64,000 bases of DNA. Source: Nephrocerus scutellatus (lineage: Eukaryota; Arthropoda; Insecta; Diptera; Pipunculidae). Below are positions 1 through 11,632 of the stretch, in pieces. The stretch's first letter is position 1, and every line of letters begins with the position of its first letter. Location: positions 17,544,444 through 17,608,443 of the forward strand of contig OX352765.1 in assembly GCA_947095585.1 (NCBI GenBank), read 5' to 3'. The translations under genes were made by a program, and so were the position numbers. The notes beneath the pieces were generated by a model. The model ran no database searches and was not told the origin of the DNA. It saw only the letters and a program-made list of their open reading frames with translations.

Positions 1-1250
1 CACGGCGCGCGCCTTCAGTTTCTTGTTCTGTATTCGTTGTTGATACTGCTTGATTGATGGTAATGACGCGACGGCTGAGTAGTGTTGACTGTGATGGACT
101 TAGTATTCTCACTTTAGACATGGCAGCGAAAAAGAAGACCTGTTGTTGGCCGCAGCGGAAGACCACTTTCCTAATTTATAATTTAGTTTCGCGCTCATTT
201 TAGCTCACAGCGATGGGGATTAGAATGAATGCGCTTCTCGGTTCATGTTGGGTGGTAGAGGTAGGCGAGTTTTTCGCTGTGTGTGAAATTTTTCATTAGC
301 AGAGCAAAGCCTGGTGAATGCCTCCTCGTGCAGCTGGCTAAATGGTTTAATGGTTTGCAATAAGTCGATGAGTGGTACTATAATCGCAGCGCTCAAGAAT
401 AGCATGGCATTGAATGTGGAAAATATTATTACGCTCGTGTGTAATTTTTTGAGTGAATTTCATGGATCACGGATTGGACGTTTCCGGACCGTTTCCTGAT
501 TGTTGATTATCGTTAGTGTTTCTATAGTTTTTTTTTATTGATTAGTGTGCTGGTGGTTCAAAAATTCAATAGAATTGATATCACAGTGGCAGATACATAC
601 AAACATATGCATTAAACATTGTGGAAGACTGAAAATTCGGTTATTCAGCTTTTGATATCATTAATCAAAGCTTCTCTGCCTTTTGTCTTTTGTTTACATC
701 ACATTTCCAAATTACGCAAACGGCAAATGTTGTCCGCATATAGCACAGTCGAACGTGCGGTATTCCCATTTGTCTTTGTGACGTGATGGCTTTAAGCCAT
801 ATGGATGCCATCGTACTTTTGTCATTTGAAAATTCAGCACACAGTACTCGTATTCGGACGAATCGCAGCTCGAAAGCCTCAATGTCTCAGAAAAAAATTG
901 GAATGTCGACAATTGAGAATCACAAACAGTGACTGACATCAGCAATAAGTCCAATGGAAATGAGGAATGATTTCAGGAAATACTATGGAAACAATTCCAT
1001 AAGTGACTCCCATCGATAGGACAACAGCAAGTGGAAAATCAACGTTATGCGTTTGGCTTATAAATTCCTGAATTTCACTTAAATAACGTCATCATATGTC
1101 AATGTTTTCTACGGAAAGTGCACAATACACGTTGTGTATTTTACATTGTATGTAGATTGCCACAGTGAAGATAGTTTGTGAGACGTTGAGCTTCTAAAAT
1201 ATGCATTGATAAAAAGAAAAATAAATAAAAAAATACAAATTCGACTTTAG
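1..1250. other. Unassigned intergenic DNA
   Basis: No gene could be supported on either strand. The short open frames are uncorrelated and carry no recognisable domain. One minus-strand frame near 712-890 does not look transposon-like and is discussed as a separate low-confidence item. Confidence 0.4.
712..894 (-). CDS. Possible terminal exon, unidentified (low confidence)
   Basis: A minus-strand open frame ends in a stop at its low-coordinate end and reads ...YEYCVLNFQMTKVRW...DCAICGQHLPFA. It contains a C-x-x-C pair and aromatic, charged residues rather than the poly-K/N/F composition of chance frames in AT-rich DNA. A pyrimidine-rich stretch followed by CTGAG just upstream could be a weak splice acceptor. 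It lies downstream of the stac 3' end and could belong to a neighbouring gene. I do not recognise the family and it may be chance. Confidence 0.15.
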   Translation of the reverse strand, partial: FSETLRLSSCDSSEYEYCVLNFQMTKVRWHPYGLKPSRHKDKWEYRTFDCAICGQHLPFA

Positions 1251-1251
1251 T

Positions 1252-1296
1252 ACGGGCCATACAACCCCGGTTGTAGGTGCAAATATTATGATGATC
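1252..1296 (+). repeat. RTE-type LINE 3' tail fragment
   Basis: The text ACAACCCCGGTTGTAGGTGC followed by AAATATTATGATGATC matches the tail seen at 59.5 kb (plus strand) and, in reverse, at 60.77 kb. It is only the last few tens of bases of the element, with the ATG-type terminal microsatellite. Confidence 0.6.
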
Positions 1297-1538
1297 GGTG
1301 AGAAGTGTTTGGATTACTGAGCAGAAGGTTCGAAGTTCGAATCACAGAAAAACAACAAAAAGCTTATCATTGTCTCACCTCCCGCGAATGTCAGACGAAC
1401 GTCAAAGAGTAATAACTCTTAACAAAAAACTTCTCCATTTGCCTTTCGGAATTTGCTTTAAATTCCACTGTTTGTTTTGCTGTTATATTTTCTATGGTTT
1501 TGGTGAATTTAACACTTCTCAGAGTGTTAGAATAACTA

Positions 1539-1560
1539 ACGGGTGTTTTTTTAGGAGGTT
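1539..1560 (+). repeat. Left TIR of the mariner
   Basis: Twenty-two bases pairing with 2821-2842 in inverted orientation, one mismatch at the sixteenth base. Preceded by TA. Confidence 0.9.
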
Positions 1561-1650
1561 TGTTTTTCCGATAGATGTTGTTTTATTTTATGACAGTTGT
1601 TTTGACAGCTCAAAGTGGCATTTCTACTCAGTATTGTTTGGCAAATCATT

Positions 1651-2736
1651 ATGAATAGGTTAACTCCAGAACAACGTTTTCAAATCGTGGAAATTTATTT
1701 TCAAAATCAGTGTTCAATTAAAAATGTTTATAGAGCACTTCGTGAATTTTATGGTGCACATAATCGTCCGTCAGAGACCACCATAAAGAACGTAATTACC
1801 AAATTTCGGTCTACATTCACTCTTTTGGATGCCAAGCCACCGACAAGAATGAGAAGAGTTCGTACAGAAGAAAATATTGCTGTCGTTGAGGCCAGTGTCG
1901 AAGAAAACGACAATTTATCGATTCGTCGTCGTGCTCAGCAAATTGGACTTTGTCCATCGACTTTATGGAAAATTTTACGTAAAGATTTGGGTTTGGTGCC
2001 ATACAAAATTCAATTGGTGCAAGAATTAAAGCCACACGACCATCGTTTGCGCCGTGAATTCAGTGATTGGTCGTTAAATCAATTGAACGAAGATCCATTT
2101 TTTTACCGTAAAATTCTCTTCAGTGATGAGGCGCATTTTTTGTTAAATGGATACGTCAACAAACAAAATTGTCGCATTTGGAGCAAAGATAATCCACACG
2201 CCGTTCAAGAATTACCAATGCATCCTGATAAATGTACTGTTTGGTGCGGTCTATGGGCTGGTGGGATCATCGGTCCATATTTCTTTAAAAATGAGGAAGG
2301 ACGACGCGTTACCGTGAATGGAAATCGATACAGAACCATGTTAAATGAGTTTTTGTTGTCAAATCTTGAAGATATGGATATGGATGAAATGTGGTTTCAA
2401 CAAGATGGTGCCACTTGCCATACAGCACGTGAAACAATCGACTTATTGAAAGAAACTTTCAACGACAACATTATTTCGAGAAATGGTCCGGTGAATTGGC
2501 CTCCGCGTTCGTGCGATTTGACGCCACTCGATTACTTTTTGTGGGGATACGTGAAGTCATTGGTTTATGTGGATAAACCTCAATCGATTGACGCTTTGGA
2601 AACCAATATTCAACGTGTCATTGCTGACATACGCCCTCAAATGCTTGAAAAAGTGCTGGAAAATTGGACCTCCAGAATGACATTTGTGAAAAATAGTCGT
2701 GGTAGCCATATGCCAGAAATTGTGTTTAAATGTTAA
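1651..2736 (+). CDS. Mariner transposase (DD41D), 361 aa
   Basis: Cut-and-paste transposase acting on the surrounding TIRs in the nucleus. The frame is open from 1615, but the ATG at 1651 gives the usual mariner start (MNRLTPEQRFQIVEIYF) and a normal length of 361 residues. The N-terminal half (about 1-115) holds two helix-turn-helix-like DNA-binding units; the second includes SIRRRAQQIGL and STLWKILRKDL. The catalytic domain has Asp159 (ILFSDEAHF), Asp252 (WFQQDGATCH) and Asp294 (CDLTPLDYFLWG). Forty-one residues separate the second and third Asp, instead of 34 in classic mariners. The linker motif WPPRSCDLTPLDYFLWG is intact. No frameshift or internal stop is seen. Activity is inferred, not shown. 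Confidence 0.93.
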   Translation: MNRLTPEQRFQIVEIYFQNQCSIKNVYRALREFYGAHNRPSETTIKNVITKFRSTFTLLDAKPPTRMRRVRTEENIAVVEASVEENDNLSIRRRAQQIGLCPSTLWKILRKDLGLVPYKIQLVQELKPHDHRLRREFSDWSLNQLNEDPFFYRKILFSDEAHFLLNGYVNKQNCRIWSKDNPHAVQELPMHPDKCTVWCGLWAGGIIGPYFFKNEEGRRVTVNGNRYRTMLNEFLLSNLEDMDMDEMWFQQDGATCHTARETIDLLKETFNDNIISRNGPVNWPPRSCDLTPLDYFLWGYVKSLVYVDKPQSIDALETNIQRVIADIRPQMLEKVLENWTSRMTFVKNSRGSHMPEIVFKC

Positions 2737-2820
2737 ATGCCAAAAAATTATCTACCAAATAAAAAAAAATTTTGGTCATTTCATAATTTTATATGTGTTT
2801 TATTCAAAAAAAAAATCGGC

Positions 2821-2842
2821 AACCTCTTAAAAAAACACCCGT
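2821..2842 (-). repeat. Right TIR of the mariner
   Basis: Reverse complement of the left TIR apart from one base. Followed by TA at 2843-2844. Confidence 0.9.
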
Positions 2843-3079
2843 TAGCTACGAAATGGAACTTTGAACCGACGAGATATTACCCCAAGATTATAATCTCTTC
2901 TATCAATTCTTGTTTCCAAAATTATTATTTCAATTTTTTCTTATATTTAATGACAGACCATAACGAATTAACTAACACATAACTACTCTAATATATTATT
3001 TTTTATAAGGAACCTCAAGATTAATAAGCACTGCATTGTTTTTCATATTTAATTATAAAAACACAAACTTCATACTGTA

Positions 3080-4640
3080 ATAGACATGGAGCCGATATCG
3101 GACAAGAGCGAGCTAACCATCTTATATGAGCTTTTATAGGCATTCGCACTTCATCCGTCAACAGCAACCGCTCAAACTGGCTCAACATTACCAGGTTCGA
3201 TACTGATAGGGACCATCTTGCCTTAAAAGCAGAAATAATCAACAGCATACCGCATGAAAACGTGGACGACCAATGGAATGCTGTGAAAAAGGTTTTTGTT
3301 GCTGGGGCACGCACCTACGTCGGTAAAAGGCAGAATAATCACCGCACATGATTATCGGAAGACACCTGGAGACGGACGAGCGTTAAGGAATCAAGGCTCG
3401 AATTACAGAGCCCTCAACAGTAGAGAATACCAAGCTAGAAGCCAAATATTGCGTCAAAAAGAAGGAAGTGCAGCGTAGTGTAAGAGGGGACAAACGACAG
3501 TACATCGATTCACTTGCCTCAATGGCCGAAGAAGCAGCAAGATGACAGTTGGACTGTCAATGACATCATCTCAATGAGCTTAATGCTCCTCGATAGGTGG
3601 AGAGCGCATTTCGATACAATCCTTAACCACTTAGACGTTGGCGTTATGATGTCGAGCGTTAATGAATCTTCCGAAAAGATCTCTGGATCTGGATCTCTCA
3701 GTAAAACCGAAACAACAGCAGCAATCATGTCTCTAAAGAAAAATGAAGCGGTATTGACGGCGTCCCTGCCGAAATATTCCAAGGGGCGCCAAGCACATCG
3801 ACTGAACTTCTGCACCCGCTCATATGGAGAGCATGGGAAAATGATCAATTTTCCGTAGAATGGAAAAGAGGGATGATCGTCAAGCTTCAAAAAAAAACTG
3901 TGAAAATTGGAGGCTGCGCTGAAAGCCCTACATGCATTCCATATCTCGTCAAGACTGGTAGAGGAGTGTAGGGCGAAGCTAAATAGACTTGGCGAAGTAA
4001 ACAAGGTATGCTTGTACTGGGACCCAGGACACACTGGCATAGAAGGCAATAAAGTAGAGGATACGCTTGCTAACGAAGGAGGAGAAACTCCGTTTTGAAG
4101 AACCAGAACCATTCTGTGGCATAGGGTACAACATAATGCGGGAGGAGATACACAGAATAGCTAAAGCAACTGCTTCCGTAAGATAGGAAAATCACCCAGG
4201 AGATGATGGGGAACTATGACCCAAAGAGGTCTCTCTCGATATTGGGACTTAGTAGAAGTAATGTAAGAATCATTACGGGTTTCCTAACAGGACATTGTAC
4301 ATATACTGATGGGGCACCTAAAGAATATAAAACTAGAAGTGGATGGCAGCTGTAGGCTTTGTGGGGAAGCGGAGGAAACCCAGTGGAACCTTCTCAATGA
4401 ATGCAGAGCAACGATCTGATGACAGAGGAGAAACTACTTGGGAGCTCACGTGATCTCAGAGTCTGCACGGCATTCACTGAACCCACACAACATCATTAGG
4501 TTCATAAGAGCCATTGGTATGAAGGGACGGGCATGCACTATCTACATAGCACTAGTTAGTGGGAGCGCAATGGGTCGCAGTGCTATTGGTAGACACCCCT
4601 TTCCATCATCATCATCAAGTGTATCTTTTCCTTAAGTTCT
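3080..4640 (+). mobile_element. Decayed non-LTR retrotransposon with RT and RNase H pieces
   Basis: Translation in changing frames gives the N-terminal RT region (RAHFDTILNHLD..., SSEKISGSGSLSKTETTAA), then, after a deletion near 3.9 kb, an RNase H segment (VCLYWDPGHTGIEGNKVEDT, where the GHTGIEGN motif is typical). A C-terminal cysteine motif (CRLCGEAEETQWNLLNEC) follows. Internal stops and frameshifts occur throughout. The layout fits an APE-type LINE with RNase H (I/LOA/R1-like); the clade is uncertain. The fragment ends near an ATC microsatellite at about 4.6 kb. Confidence 0.75.
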
Positions 4641-4649
4641 TCACTTCAT

Positions 4650-7060
4650 AAACTTTAATTGCATTCAAAATCAAACATTTGCTAACATTTACTGAGTAAG
4701 AAATTCCTATGTAATTGTAATTAACTTTCTCTATGCCAGCCAGAGCTGTTGCAATCAATAGTAGAAATATAGAACGAAAGTGTGCTTTGGGCAATCTGCC
4801 ATTCACTGCTCCAGTAACCAATTAATTTGAAAGACTCTTTTACCCACACCAGACATGGATGGTTTTCAATCAAAGTAAACACTTAAGCCGGCTTTTTCCA
4901 AGAAGTTGCAGCAAGAACGATCTGAAAAATATCTAATGACTTGTGAACATCTCTAACAGCATTCAGTGGAAAGTGCATTCTACACGAGAGAAACGATTCC
5001 CACAAAAAAGTGGGAATTGTAAATTGTGGAAAATGTGTTAAACTGTAAACCTTTTATCTAAATTAAATCGCCAGTCTGTGCTCAGTTGTTTGCTTATGTA
5101 TGTACTATACAACATACCAGCACCAGCCCACTGAATGGTCGGAGGCAGGAGTAGATCCTTTACCGCGTTCATATAACTAATGATAGACTGAGATTAGGTG
5201 CACGCGAGAATGCTGCAATCATTGTTCGACTTGAACGATTTCCGATGGAACGTCGACAACGCGACTATATGCGCTACTCAGAATGTGTCAGCGCCAATTT
5301 TCACGCGTTCACCTTCACCAGCAGTGATAGCAATTCAAGAATCATCTTCACCTAGTACAATTGAATAGTCATGCTCATGCTGTTTATCGTTATGGTACAC
5401 GGTACACCGTACACCTGAGGAAATAGAACCGCATTCGACATAGTTTATAGTCATACCTGGTATCTATAGCATGTTCCTTTCACCGTTCAGCAGCTGGGCA
5501 GACACGACGGTGACTACACTCCCACCAAAAAAGCCTCGTTAAGTGTTGAGTCTTACAGTCGCGTTGTTTCTTACTTTTTTTGCTGGAGGGCAACGAATAA
5601 AATATTGGATACATTTCTTTAGACAATAATTCTCAGGTCTTTTTGTGCCGTGGAGCAAATCGAGTAAGCGAGTGCTTTAAAATTATCGTTCACATTTGAA
5701 CATAATTTAATACAAACTAGGCGGGAGGTCAGGGACCAGACCCCATTTGTAGAGCCAAATACGATGATGATACAAACCAATCCATCAATAATTGAATAGT
5801 CTTGAATACGAAATGAATATAAAAATTTAAATTGCTGCGCTAGGTGGAATGAAAGTACATATCTCTTCAATTTGGCTATGTTTTTTTTTGGCCCAATGTG
5901 TTCCACCCGCTATAAAGCACAGTAAGGTGAAGAATGCGTGCGTAGAGGCTGCCATGGCTGGCAATTGTTGATACACGACTTTTCGTCTGTCCGTGAATGA
6001 ATACTCCAGATACCCACATGTCGTATTCTGCCTGCATCAGCATAGCTAGAATAGAATTTCTTGTATATGCTCTATGTGAGTACGTCTGCTTGTGAGTAGG
6101 AGTATCCCAGCTCTGCCTTTGCAGACGAATCTCCAGGCGATAAAATGCAAATTTCACAGGAACATAGAATATCTGATATCGTTGGATGTTGGAGATAGAT
6201 ATTCTTAGCAAACGGGGAACAAATGACATTACGTCTTGCGGTTTGTGACATGCGGCTTATCTGTGGCCTGCGCAATGTACAAAGAAGACAGGACGGTGAT
6301 TGCGGCAGTGGGTGACTGTGACAGTAGTATTTGCCGCATTTCATGTGCACTACGACTTGCGACAATGGATGCCAGGAAACGTGGATTTTTTCTCCATCTC
6401 TCAAACATTCGTACGATATTATAAGTCAATGTCAGTGGGTTGTGAAAATAGAGCATACTTTTTCTACACGTGTGTTATGAAAACGGAGTCGTATTATCGC
6501 CGAGTAGAGTAGAGTAGGGAGTCCTCTTTTTATGGCAAACAGTAAAATGAAAAGAAAACTTTGAAGAAAAAGTACTCCACTTTTTTTTCTTCTTAAGTTT
6601 ACTCAAGAAGATGTTTAATGAGAGTCAACTCATTGTCTAGTTTCATTCGTACCGTTTTTATTTCCGCGCATTATACATAAAATTAATGGAAATTAATTGC
6701 ATCAGATAGCTTTTTATATTCCTGCATGTGATATTGTTACCATCTAAATGTACATACTCGTATAATAAGCAATAATATTAGAATTAAGAAATTACCAAAA
6801 ACCATTGCATATTATTTGGCTCAGTTATGCGTATGAAGTTTGTATATAAAGTTGTTTGTGTATGAATATGCCAGTATGTTCTGGTTTCTGGTATTTGCGA
6901 GATGGTTCGAAAAGAATAGAATAGAAAATATTAATTAGATGGGTGTGTCTTCATAAATTATTCTGAAAAAAAGAAGACACAAATAAATGTCCATTATTTC
7001 ATACTGAAACTAATGGTCGTTTATAGGAGTTCCATTACTATGGGTGTACTCCACTCAATT
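4650..7060. other. Unassigned DNA between LINE fragments
   Basis: Apart from an RTE tail at about 5715-5775, nothing recognisable was found on either strand. The overlapping short frames at 5.9-6.5 kb lie on both strands in the same place, share no domain and look like chance. Confidence 0.4.
5715..5775 (+). repeat. RTE-type LINE 3' tail fragment
   Basis: Contains GACCAGACCCCATTTGTAGA followed by GCCAAATACGATGATGAT, matching the terminal sequence of the RTE copies at 59.5 and 60.8 kb. Ends in the ATG microsatellite. Confidence 0.6.
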
Positions 7061-7064
7061 TGAC

Positions 7065-7350
7065 GTTCATCATCATATTTCGCTATAAAATCGGGGTCCG
7101 CTCAAGGTCTCAGTAAAAAAAATCTCACCACCGGTCCAGATTTCGAGCAGATGTCGTTCAGTTTGGCAAAAACCCTGGACGTCCTCGTCTACACCATTCT
7201 TTCAGCGTAGAATTTGACTGTCCTAACTGTCGTTTCCCTTAAATCACTCTGCAAATGAATTTGCCTTGCAGGAGCCTCTTCGGCCATGGTATCTAGGTGT
7301 CTTGCGCACCGGAGTTTAATTCTCTGCACGATGTCATCATTATAGAGTCT
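7065..7350 (-). mobile_element. RTE-type LINE 3'-end fragment
   Basis: The minus strand carries the degenerate 3' region of the RTE family. The ATG tail lies at about 7070, then a segment equivalent to the 3' end at 60.77-60.9 kb (CACCGGTCCAGATTTCGAGC, read on the plus strand), then the region encoding the terminal GRPRLRW-like motif. It is strongly decayed, with no open frame. Confidence 0.55.
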
Positions 7351-7559
7351 CCGGAATCATCCTTTCTTGCAAAAAACAACCAATAATTCCTCACTAAAAG
7401 GTTAAAGTGCTTTCTGTTAAGCACCAACGTCTATGATCCATATGTAAGAACTAAAGAAATCTCTCGGTTTGTTTGGGTGAAACAATTCTATTTGTCTAAC
7501 CTATTTCTTCTTTTAAATATCTTGTGGAAATATTAAAACGAAAACACTAAAGTAGTGCT

Positions 7560-7995
7560 TGGAAGCTAGGTTAGATTAGGTTATCGTCGGTGGCTGCATT
7601 CGAACACTTAGGCCAGTAACGGTCTATTGTGGTAAGAAGGGTTACGGTCTATTGTGGTACCACAGGATCATTACCATTTTCTCACTTATTACAGATCTCA
7701 TTTTGAGCTTTGAATAAATCTATGGATATCTCGCACTTTACAGCTTTCGACGTCTGATAAATTGTCTTCTGCCTGCAAGAGTCGGACATGAACACAGGAA
7801 ATGGGATACACTTTCTTCTTCCTCGGCATCATTGCAGCTCCTACAGAAGTCATTGAACTCAAGGCACATCCTTGTCGCATATACTTGGAGAAGAAGTGCC
7901 CTGTTAGAATACCTATAATTATTCCCTGATTGCTTCTTTTGGGGGATATCAGTGCTCTGGGGCAAATTAGGTCCAGTTTAGCCCAAACTTGCTTT
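7560..7995 (-). mobile_element. LINE RNase H C-terminal part, split from its upstream half
   Basis: Minus-strand translation gives CRSCNDAEEEESVSHFLCSC, the cysteine-rich tail that follows RNase H in some fly LINEs. The matching RNase H core lies on the same strand at 9.4-9.95 kb. The two halves are separated by a different LINE (8.0-9.39 kb), so this is best read as one old element interrupted by a younger insertion. Stops and a frameshift are present. Confidence 0.65.
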
Positions 7996-7999
7996 TTTT

Positions 8000-9390
8000 A
8001 TAATGTACACACGCTCAATGGATTTGCACCCCACCCTTATAATGCATAGCACAACGTGGGCGTTAGGAAATTGGGGAAAGGAAAAGATAAGATGTATATG
8101 CACCTGTGTCTTAAATGACTGTAGATCATATTAATGCGGAAACACAGAATCGGGCAATTCATTTCACATAACTACTGTGTGGCTAAAGAAGGAACCTCTG
8201 AATTGGTTAGTACGTTCGGAAATAGGCCTAATGGTAGTTGAGGCTCGGGTATTGCGAATGGTTTGAAGGATGGGCGGGATGCCCATTTCATTTGAATACC
8301 GCTTGCGGAAAAGCGATATGTGGTCGTTCCAACGAAGCTTGTTGTTGACGCACATACCGAGTATTGCGAGTTTTTCAGTTTCTTTGATGCAAGATCCATT
8401 TATGTTTAAAGTTTGGGGGTTTTAATTACGTTTGGACGACAGAAGACAGCATTGGATTTTAAAAGGCTTAAATTCGACTTTAACGTCTAGTCCCCCCTTG
8501 TTATGCTGTCAAAGTCAGAATTTTACGTACTTAACATACGTTGTTGTTCAAGTTCCACTTGTGATGCGCGAACTCACATGAACAGCTAACAGTTAATAAG
8601 AAGGAGAAATAGTTTCGGAGACAAAACAGAGCCTTGGGGAACACCGACGTTTATGCGGTGAACATTGGCTTTGAAACCGTCCAATACGACCTGAATTAAA
8701 CGGTCAGAAATGTAATTACTAGTCCAGTCAAGCAGGGTGTTATCAATTCCATAGGCATTCATTTCCGACAACAGGGTTTGATGCCAAACTCTGTCAAATG
8801 CCTTGGAAATATCGAGTGCAACCACTTTGCTTACATCAAATTTATGAACAGACTTGTTCCACTTTTCAGTGAGATATGCCATAAGATCACCTGTAAAACG
8901 TTGACTTCAAAAACCGTACTGCTAAGGATTTCACGAGATACAGGCTATTGCATAAGGATACGATTAATGATACGATAATTCATGACTTGAGAAAGTATGG
9001 ATGTTAGCGCAATTGGTCGTCGGTACGAGGATAGAGATGACGGTCCCCCTTTTTTAGGAGCAGGCTGAACAAAGGCTGTTTTCCAATTTCTTGGGAATTC
9101 CCCAGAAGAATAAGAGAAATGGAAAAGCCTGCGCAGTGGCAAAGCCATCATTTAAGACCAGCTCTTCAAAACTATAGTAGGAATACCATCAGGCCCAGTA
9201 GATTTATAAATGTTGCGATCATTTAATATTCTAGCTTTTTGTCGAGTACGAAAGTAGATCTTTTCCATAGATAATTTGACTCTTGAAGGGACAGGCGGCG
9301 ACAATGAAATATCTGGTAGCGTGGAGCTAGGACCTGTGAAGCAAGCAAATTAGCCTTGACTATTAGAGTTGAATTTTATTAAAAGCTGTT
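8000..9390 (-). mobile_element. CR1/Jockey-like LINE, broken copy (copy 1)
   Basis: Read from high to low coordinates, it gives the RT finger region (WKTAFVQPAPKKGGPSSLSS), the palm segment (VVALDISKAFDRVWHQTLLS), YISDRLIQVVLDGFKANVHR and GVPQGSVLSP. The NDKLRWNDH-type region and the 3' tail ending near 8.0 kb follow, with CACCCTTATAATG in plus reading. The YADD/FADD segment is missing and frames change. The same family occurs at 34.2, 43.0, 50.1 and 54.7 kb. A T run at about 7995-8001 (plus strand) may be the poly-A tail. Confidence 0.8.
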
Positions 9391-9950
9391 TTACTATAGT
9401 ACATGTGTTGGCATACGTTCACCTCACATTCGTTAATGTTTCCTACTCTTTCCGAAGCATTAGCCTAACCACTGATATTGGCTTTCCTATACCTGCTCTT
9501 TCCGGTAACAGTTGAAGCTTTGTGGCATTTTTAGCCAATTCGTCTGCGTTATAGTTCCCAATGATTTGCTGGGGACCCAGACTATCCACAGTAACAGATG
9601 TATGGGAGCTCAACACATCCCTGACCTCAGGGCGACTGATTGCCGCCTGGCTGTCTATACATAATACAATATCAGTTACTGATATTATATTTATTATGCC
9701 TCAGCCTTAGGTCAGTGATACCTTAATCTCTGTCACCAAAGCTTGATAAATGTTGCAATTGTCTGGGATCCGAACGGAAATGCTCATCCTAGGTTCGTTA
9801 CAGAAGACTCCAGCACCTACCTTACCGTCAAATTTGGATCCCTCTCATTGCCACGATTTCTAGTAGCGAGCCATCGCTTCAATGTTCTCTGGAGGGTTAG
9901 ATGGTCCGGAAACCCTTATTAAAGCAAAGCACTATTAATTAATTCGCTAG
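9390..9950 (-). mobile_element. LINE RNase H core, upstream half of the interrupted element
   Basis: Minus-strand translation shows KFDGKVGAGVFCNEPRMSIS, NCNIYQALVTEI, IDSQAAISRPEVRDVLSSHT and LGPQQIIGNYNADELAKNAT. These are the ordered RNase H motifs of I/LOA-type LINEs, including the second Asp (IDSQAA) and the final Asp (NADELA). The E of the usual YQAE motif has changed to L here. The glycine-histidine motif before the last Asp is also eroded. It continues in sense into the fragment at 7.56-7.99 kb. Confidence 0.7.
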
Positions 9951-9954
9951 TTCT

Positions 9955-11630
9955 AACCTTTAGCGAATTGTTAATTGTCGAGTGCCCTGTTTAAATACAT
10001 GCTTGGAAGCTAAATTTACTTTAAATTGGTTTCATCTTTAATGTACTTAGAATTATCTTAATATCTTTTTTCTTTCTTATCGTTTGATTCTTTTAAAAAT
10101 AAAGCACGCCTACATCCCTATATGGCACTTAATTAAGATGAACATCATTCATTACGTTTCCCCTGATTTGGACTTCTATTATTTTCTATATTAGTCTTCA
10201 AGTCTTTTGATATGTAATGTCAACCAAGTATGTATGCAAATTCTACCTTGAGCCTTCTTGGAGCTAAAGGATATCAAATAGCGGCGGCGATCCTTTTATG
10301 AATGTTCTGAGATGTTGGCATGCATTGTCTCTTCTGCAGCATAGCAGAGATGTCATATATTCTACAAATACATGAGCATATTATCACATATATCACATAG
10401 GTTCGCTTTACGAGTATACGTGTGTGTCATATGCTGATGGGTATTCTCTTCCTAAAAGGATAGCAACGATTCATCATTATCCGTTAGCGCTTTTGAAAAC
10501 GATGGATGCCGTCGATCGTTGATGCTTTGAGAACAGGAACTAAGTATACATCCACTACGTGACTGACATTTGTTATTACTATACACTGAACTGCAAAGCA
10601 GCATCCTTTGAAAAGGATTTCACACTATGTATGGAAAAGCAACAGTTCATTTTACTGGTATTTCAGTGGCATTACGCGGAATATGAAAATCTTTAGCATC
10701 TTTGTTCAATGTTGAATTATTGTTAGTCCCAAAGCATTCTTCCGAGGAGAGTAAATAAATTGATGTCCTTGTGGAGAAAAATTGTGCAGGAAAATAATTT
10801 GATCCCTATTAAACACCAAGCTTTCACCCGTACGCTGTTGGGATGAACTACGCAAAAAGTTATGGTCGGTGGCACTTGAGTATCTATATAACAGTAATTG
10901 TTTATATTCTTACAAGACACACCTCCTCTATAATTTATACTATAAAACAATATATCAAAAAAAATTGCTTATTATAATCCTAAATTTTTTGGGAAATCAG
11001 AAATACGGCAAACTTAATTTGGGAACAAAAATGTATCTAAAGGTCGCCGTTATCCGATCGGATTCATTCACGTGAGTGACACCACCGGCGCCTGATGAAT
11101 TGAGTTTAATCTGCGTCACTGCTCCAATGCGTCTTATGCAAATTGTTGTTAATGGAATTTTGTAAACAAATGCGTCTCGAAGAATCCAATCGCTATGATT
11201 TGTTTTTGCATTTTAAATGGAATTCTGCATGAATTTGGCAATTTTGTACCCAAAGGTAGACTATTTGCGTTGCAGATGGTTATGGGTTTGTGATTTGCAT
11301 ATTATACGAGTACAAGGTTGCAGATTCAAGGTCACACATGGATATAAAAATAAGATAGGGACTGACTTTTATAAGTAGTTTGAAAATGTTTGTACTCATA
11401 CTGATGTTGGTAGATAATGGCGATTTATTAAATTCTCTATATTAACTTCGCATGCCCGTGGTGGCTTTGTGGCCGGCTTGCAGATTCTTGTGATTATTTT
11501 TTAACCCACTTCCTAAAAGCCGATTTTATTCCCCTGTAAATTTTTTGAAAATTAATTCGGGATAAATTCAAACTTTACGCATCTCCGATTAGAGAATTTA
11601 CATGAAAAATTTTAATTTTGTTTTTTTTTT
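9955..11630. other. Unassigned DNA
   Basis: No supported gene. A short segment around 11.5 kb (CCACTTCCTAAAAGCCGATT) resembles one at 26.6 kb (CCACTTCCCAAAGACCGATT) and is probably a fragment of a dispersed repeat. Confidence 0.4.
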
Positions 11631-11632
11631 TA

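Larger units (their letters stand above)
1539..2842 (+). mobile_element. Complete mariner transposon, DD41D (rosa-type)
   Basis: A 1304-bp DNA transposon is bounded by TA dinucleotides (1537-1538 and 2843-2844), the expected mariner target duplication. The outer 22 bases are inverted repeats with one mismatch: both start ACGGGTGTTTTTTTA and continue R-GAGGTT (R marks the mismatch). It contains one uninterrupted transposase gene in the same orientation. Size, TA target, TIRs and transposase all fit the Tc1/mariner superfamily. The D-D spacing of 41 places it with the DD41D group first described from tephritid flies (rosa family). Intact TIRs and ORF suggest a recent insertion, possibly still active. 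Confidence 0.93.

Noticed and set aside
1298..1654. 118-codon frame overlapping the mariner left end
   Set aside because: Spans the TIR and is rich in F/C/S as expected for chance; the transposase starts in another frame at 1651.
5876..6512. Cluster of overlapping frames on both strands
   Set aside because: No motif, mutually overlapping, no splice signals supporting any one of them.
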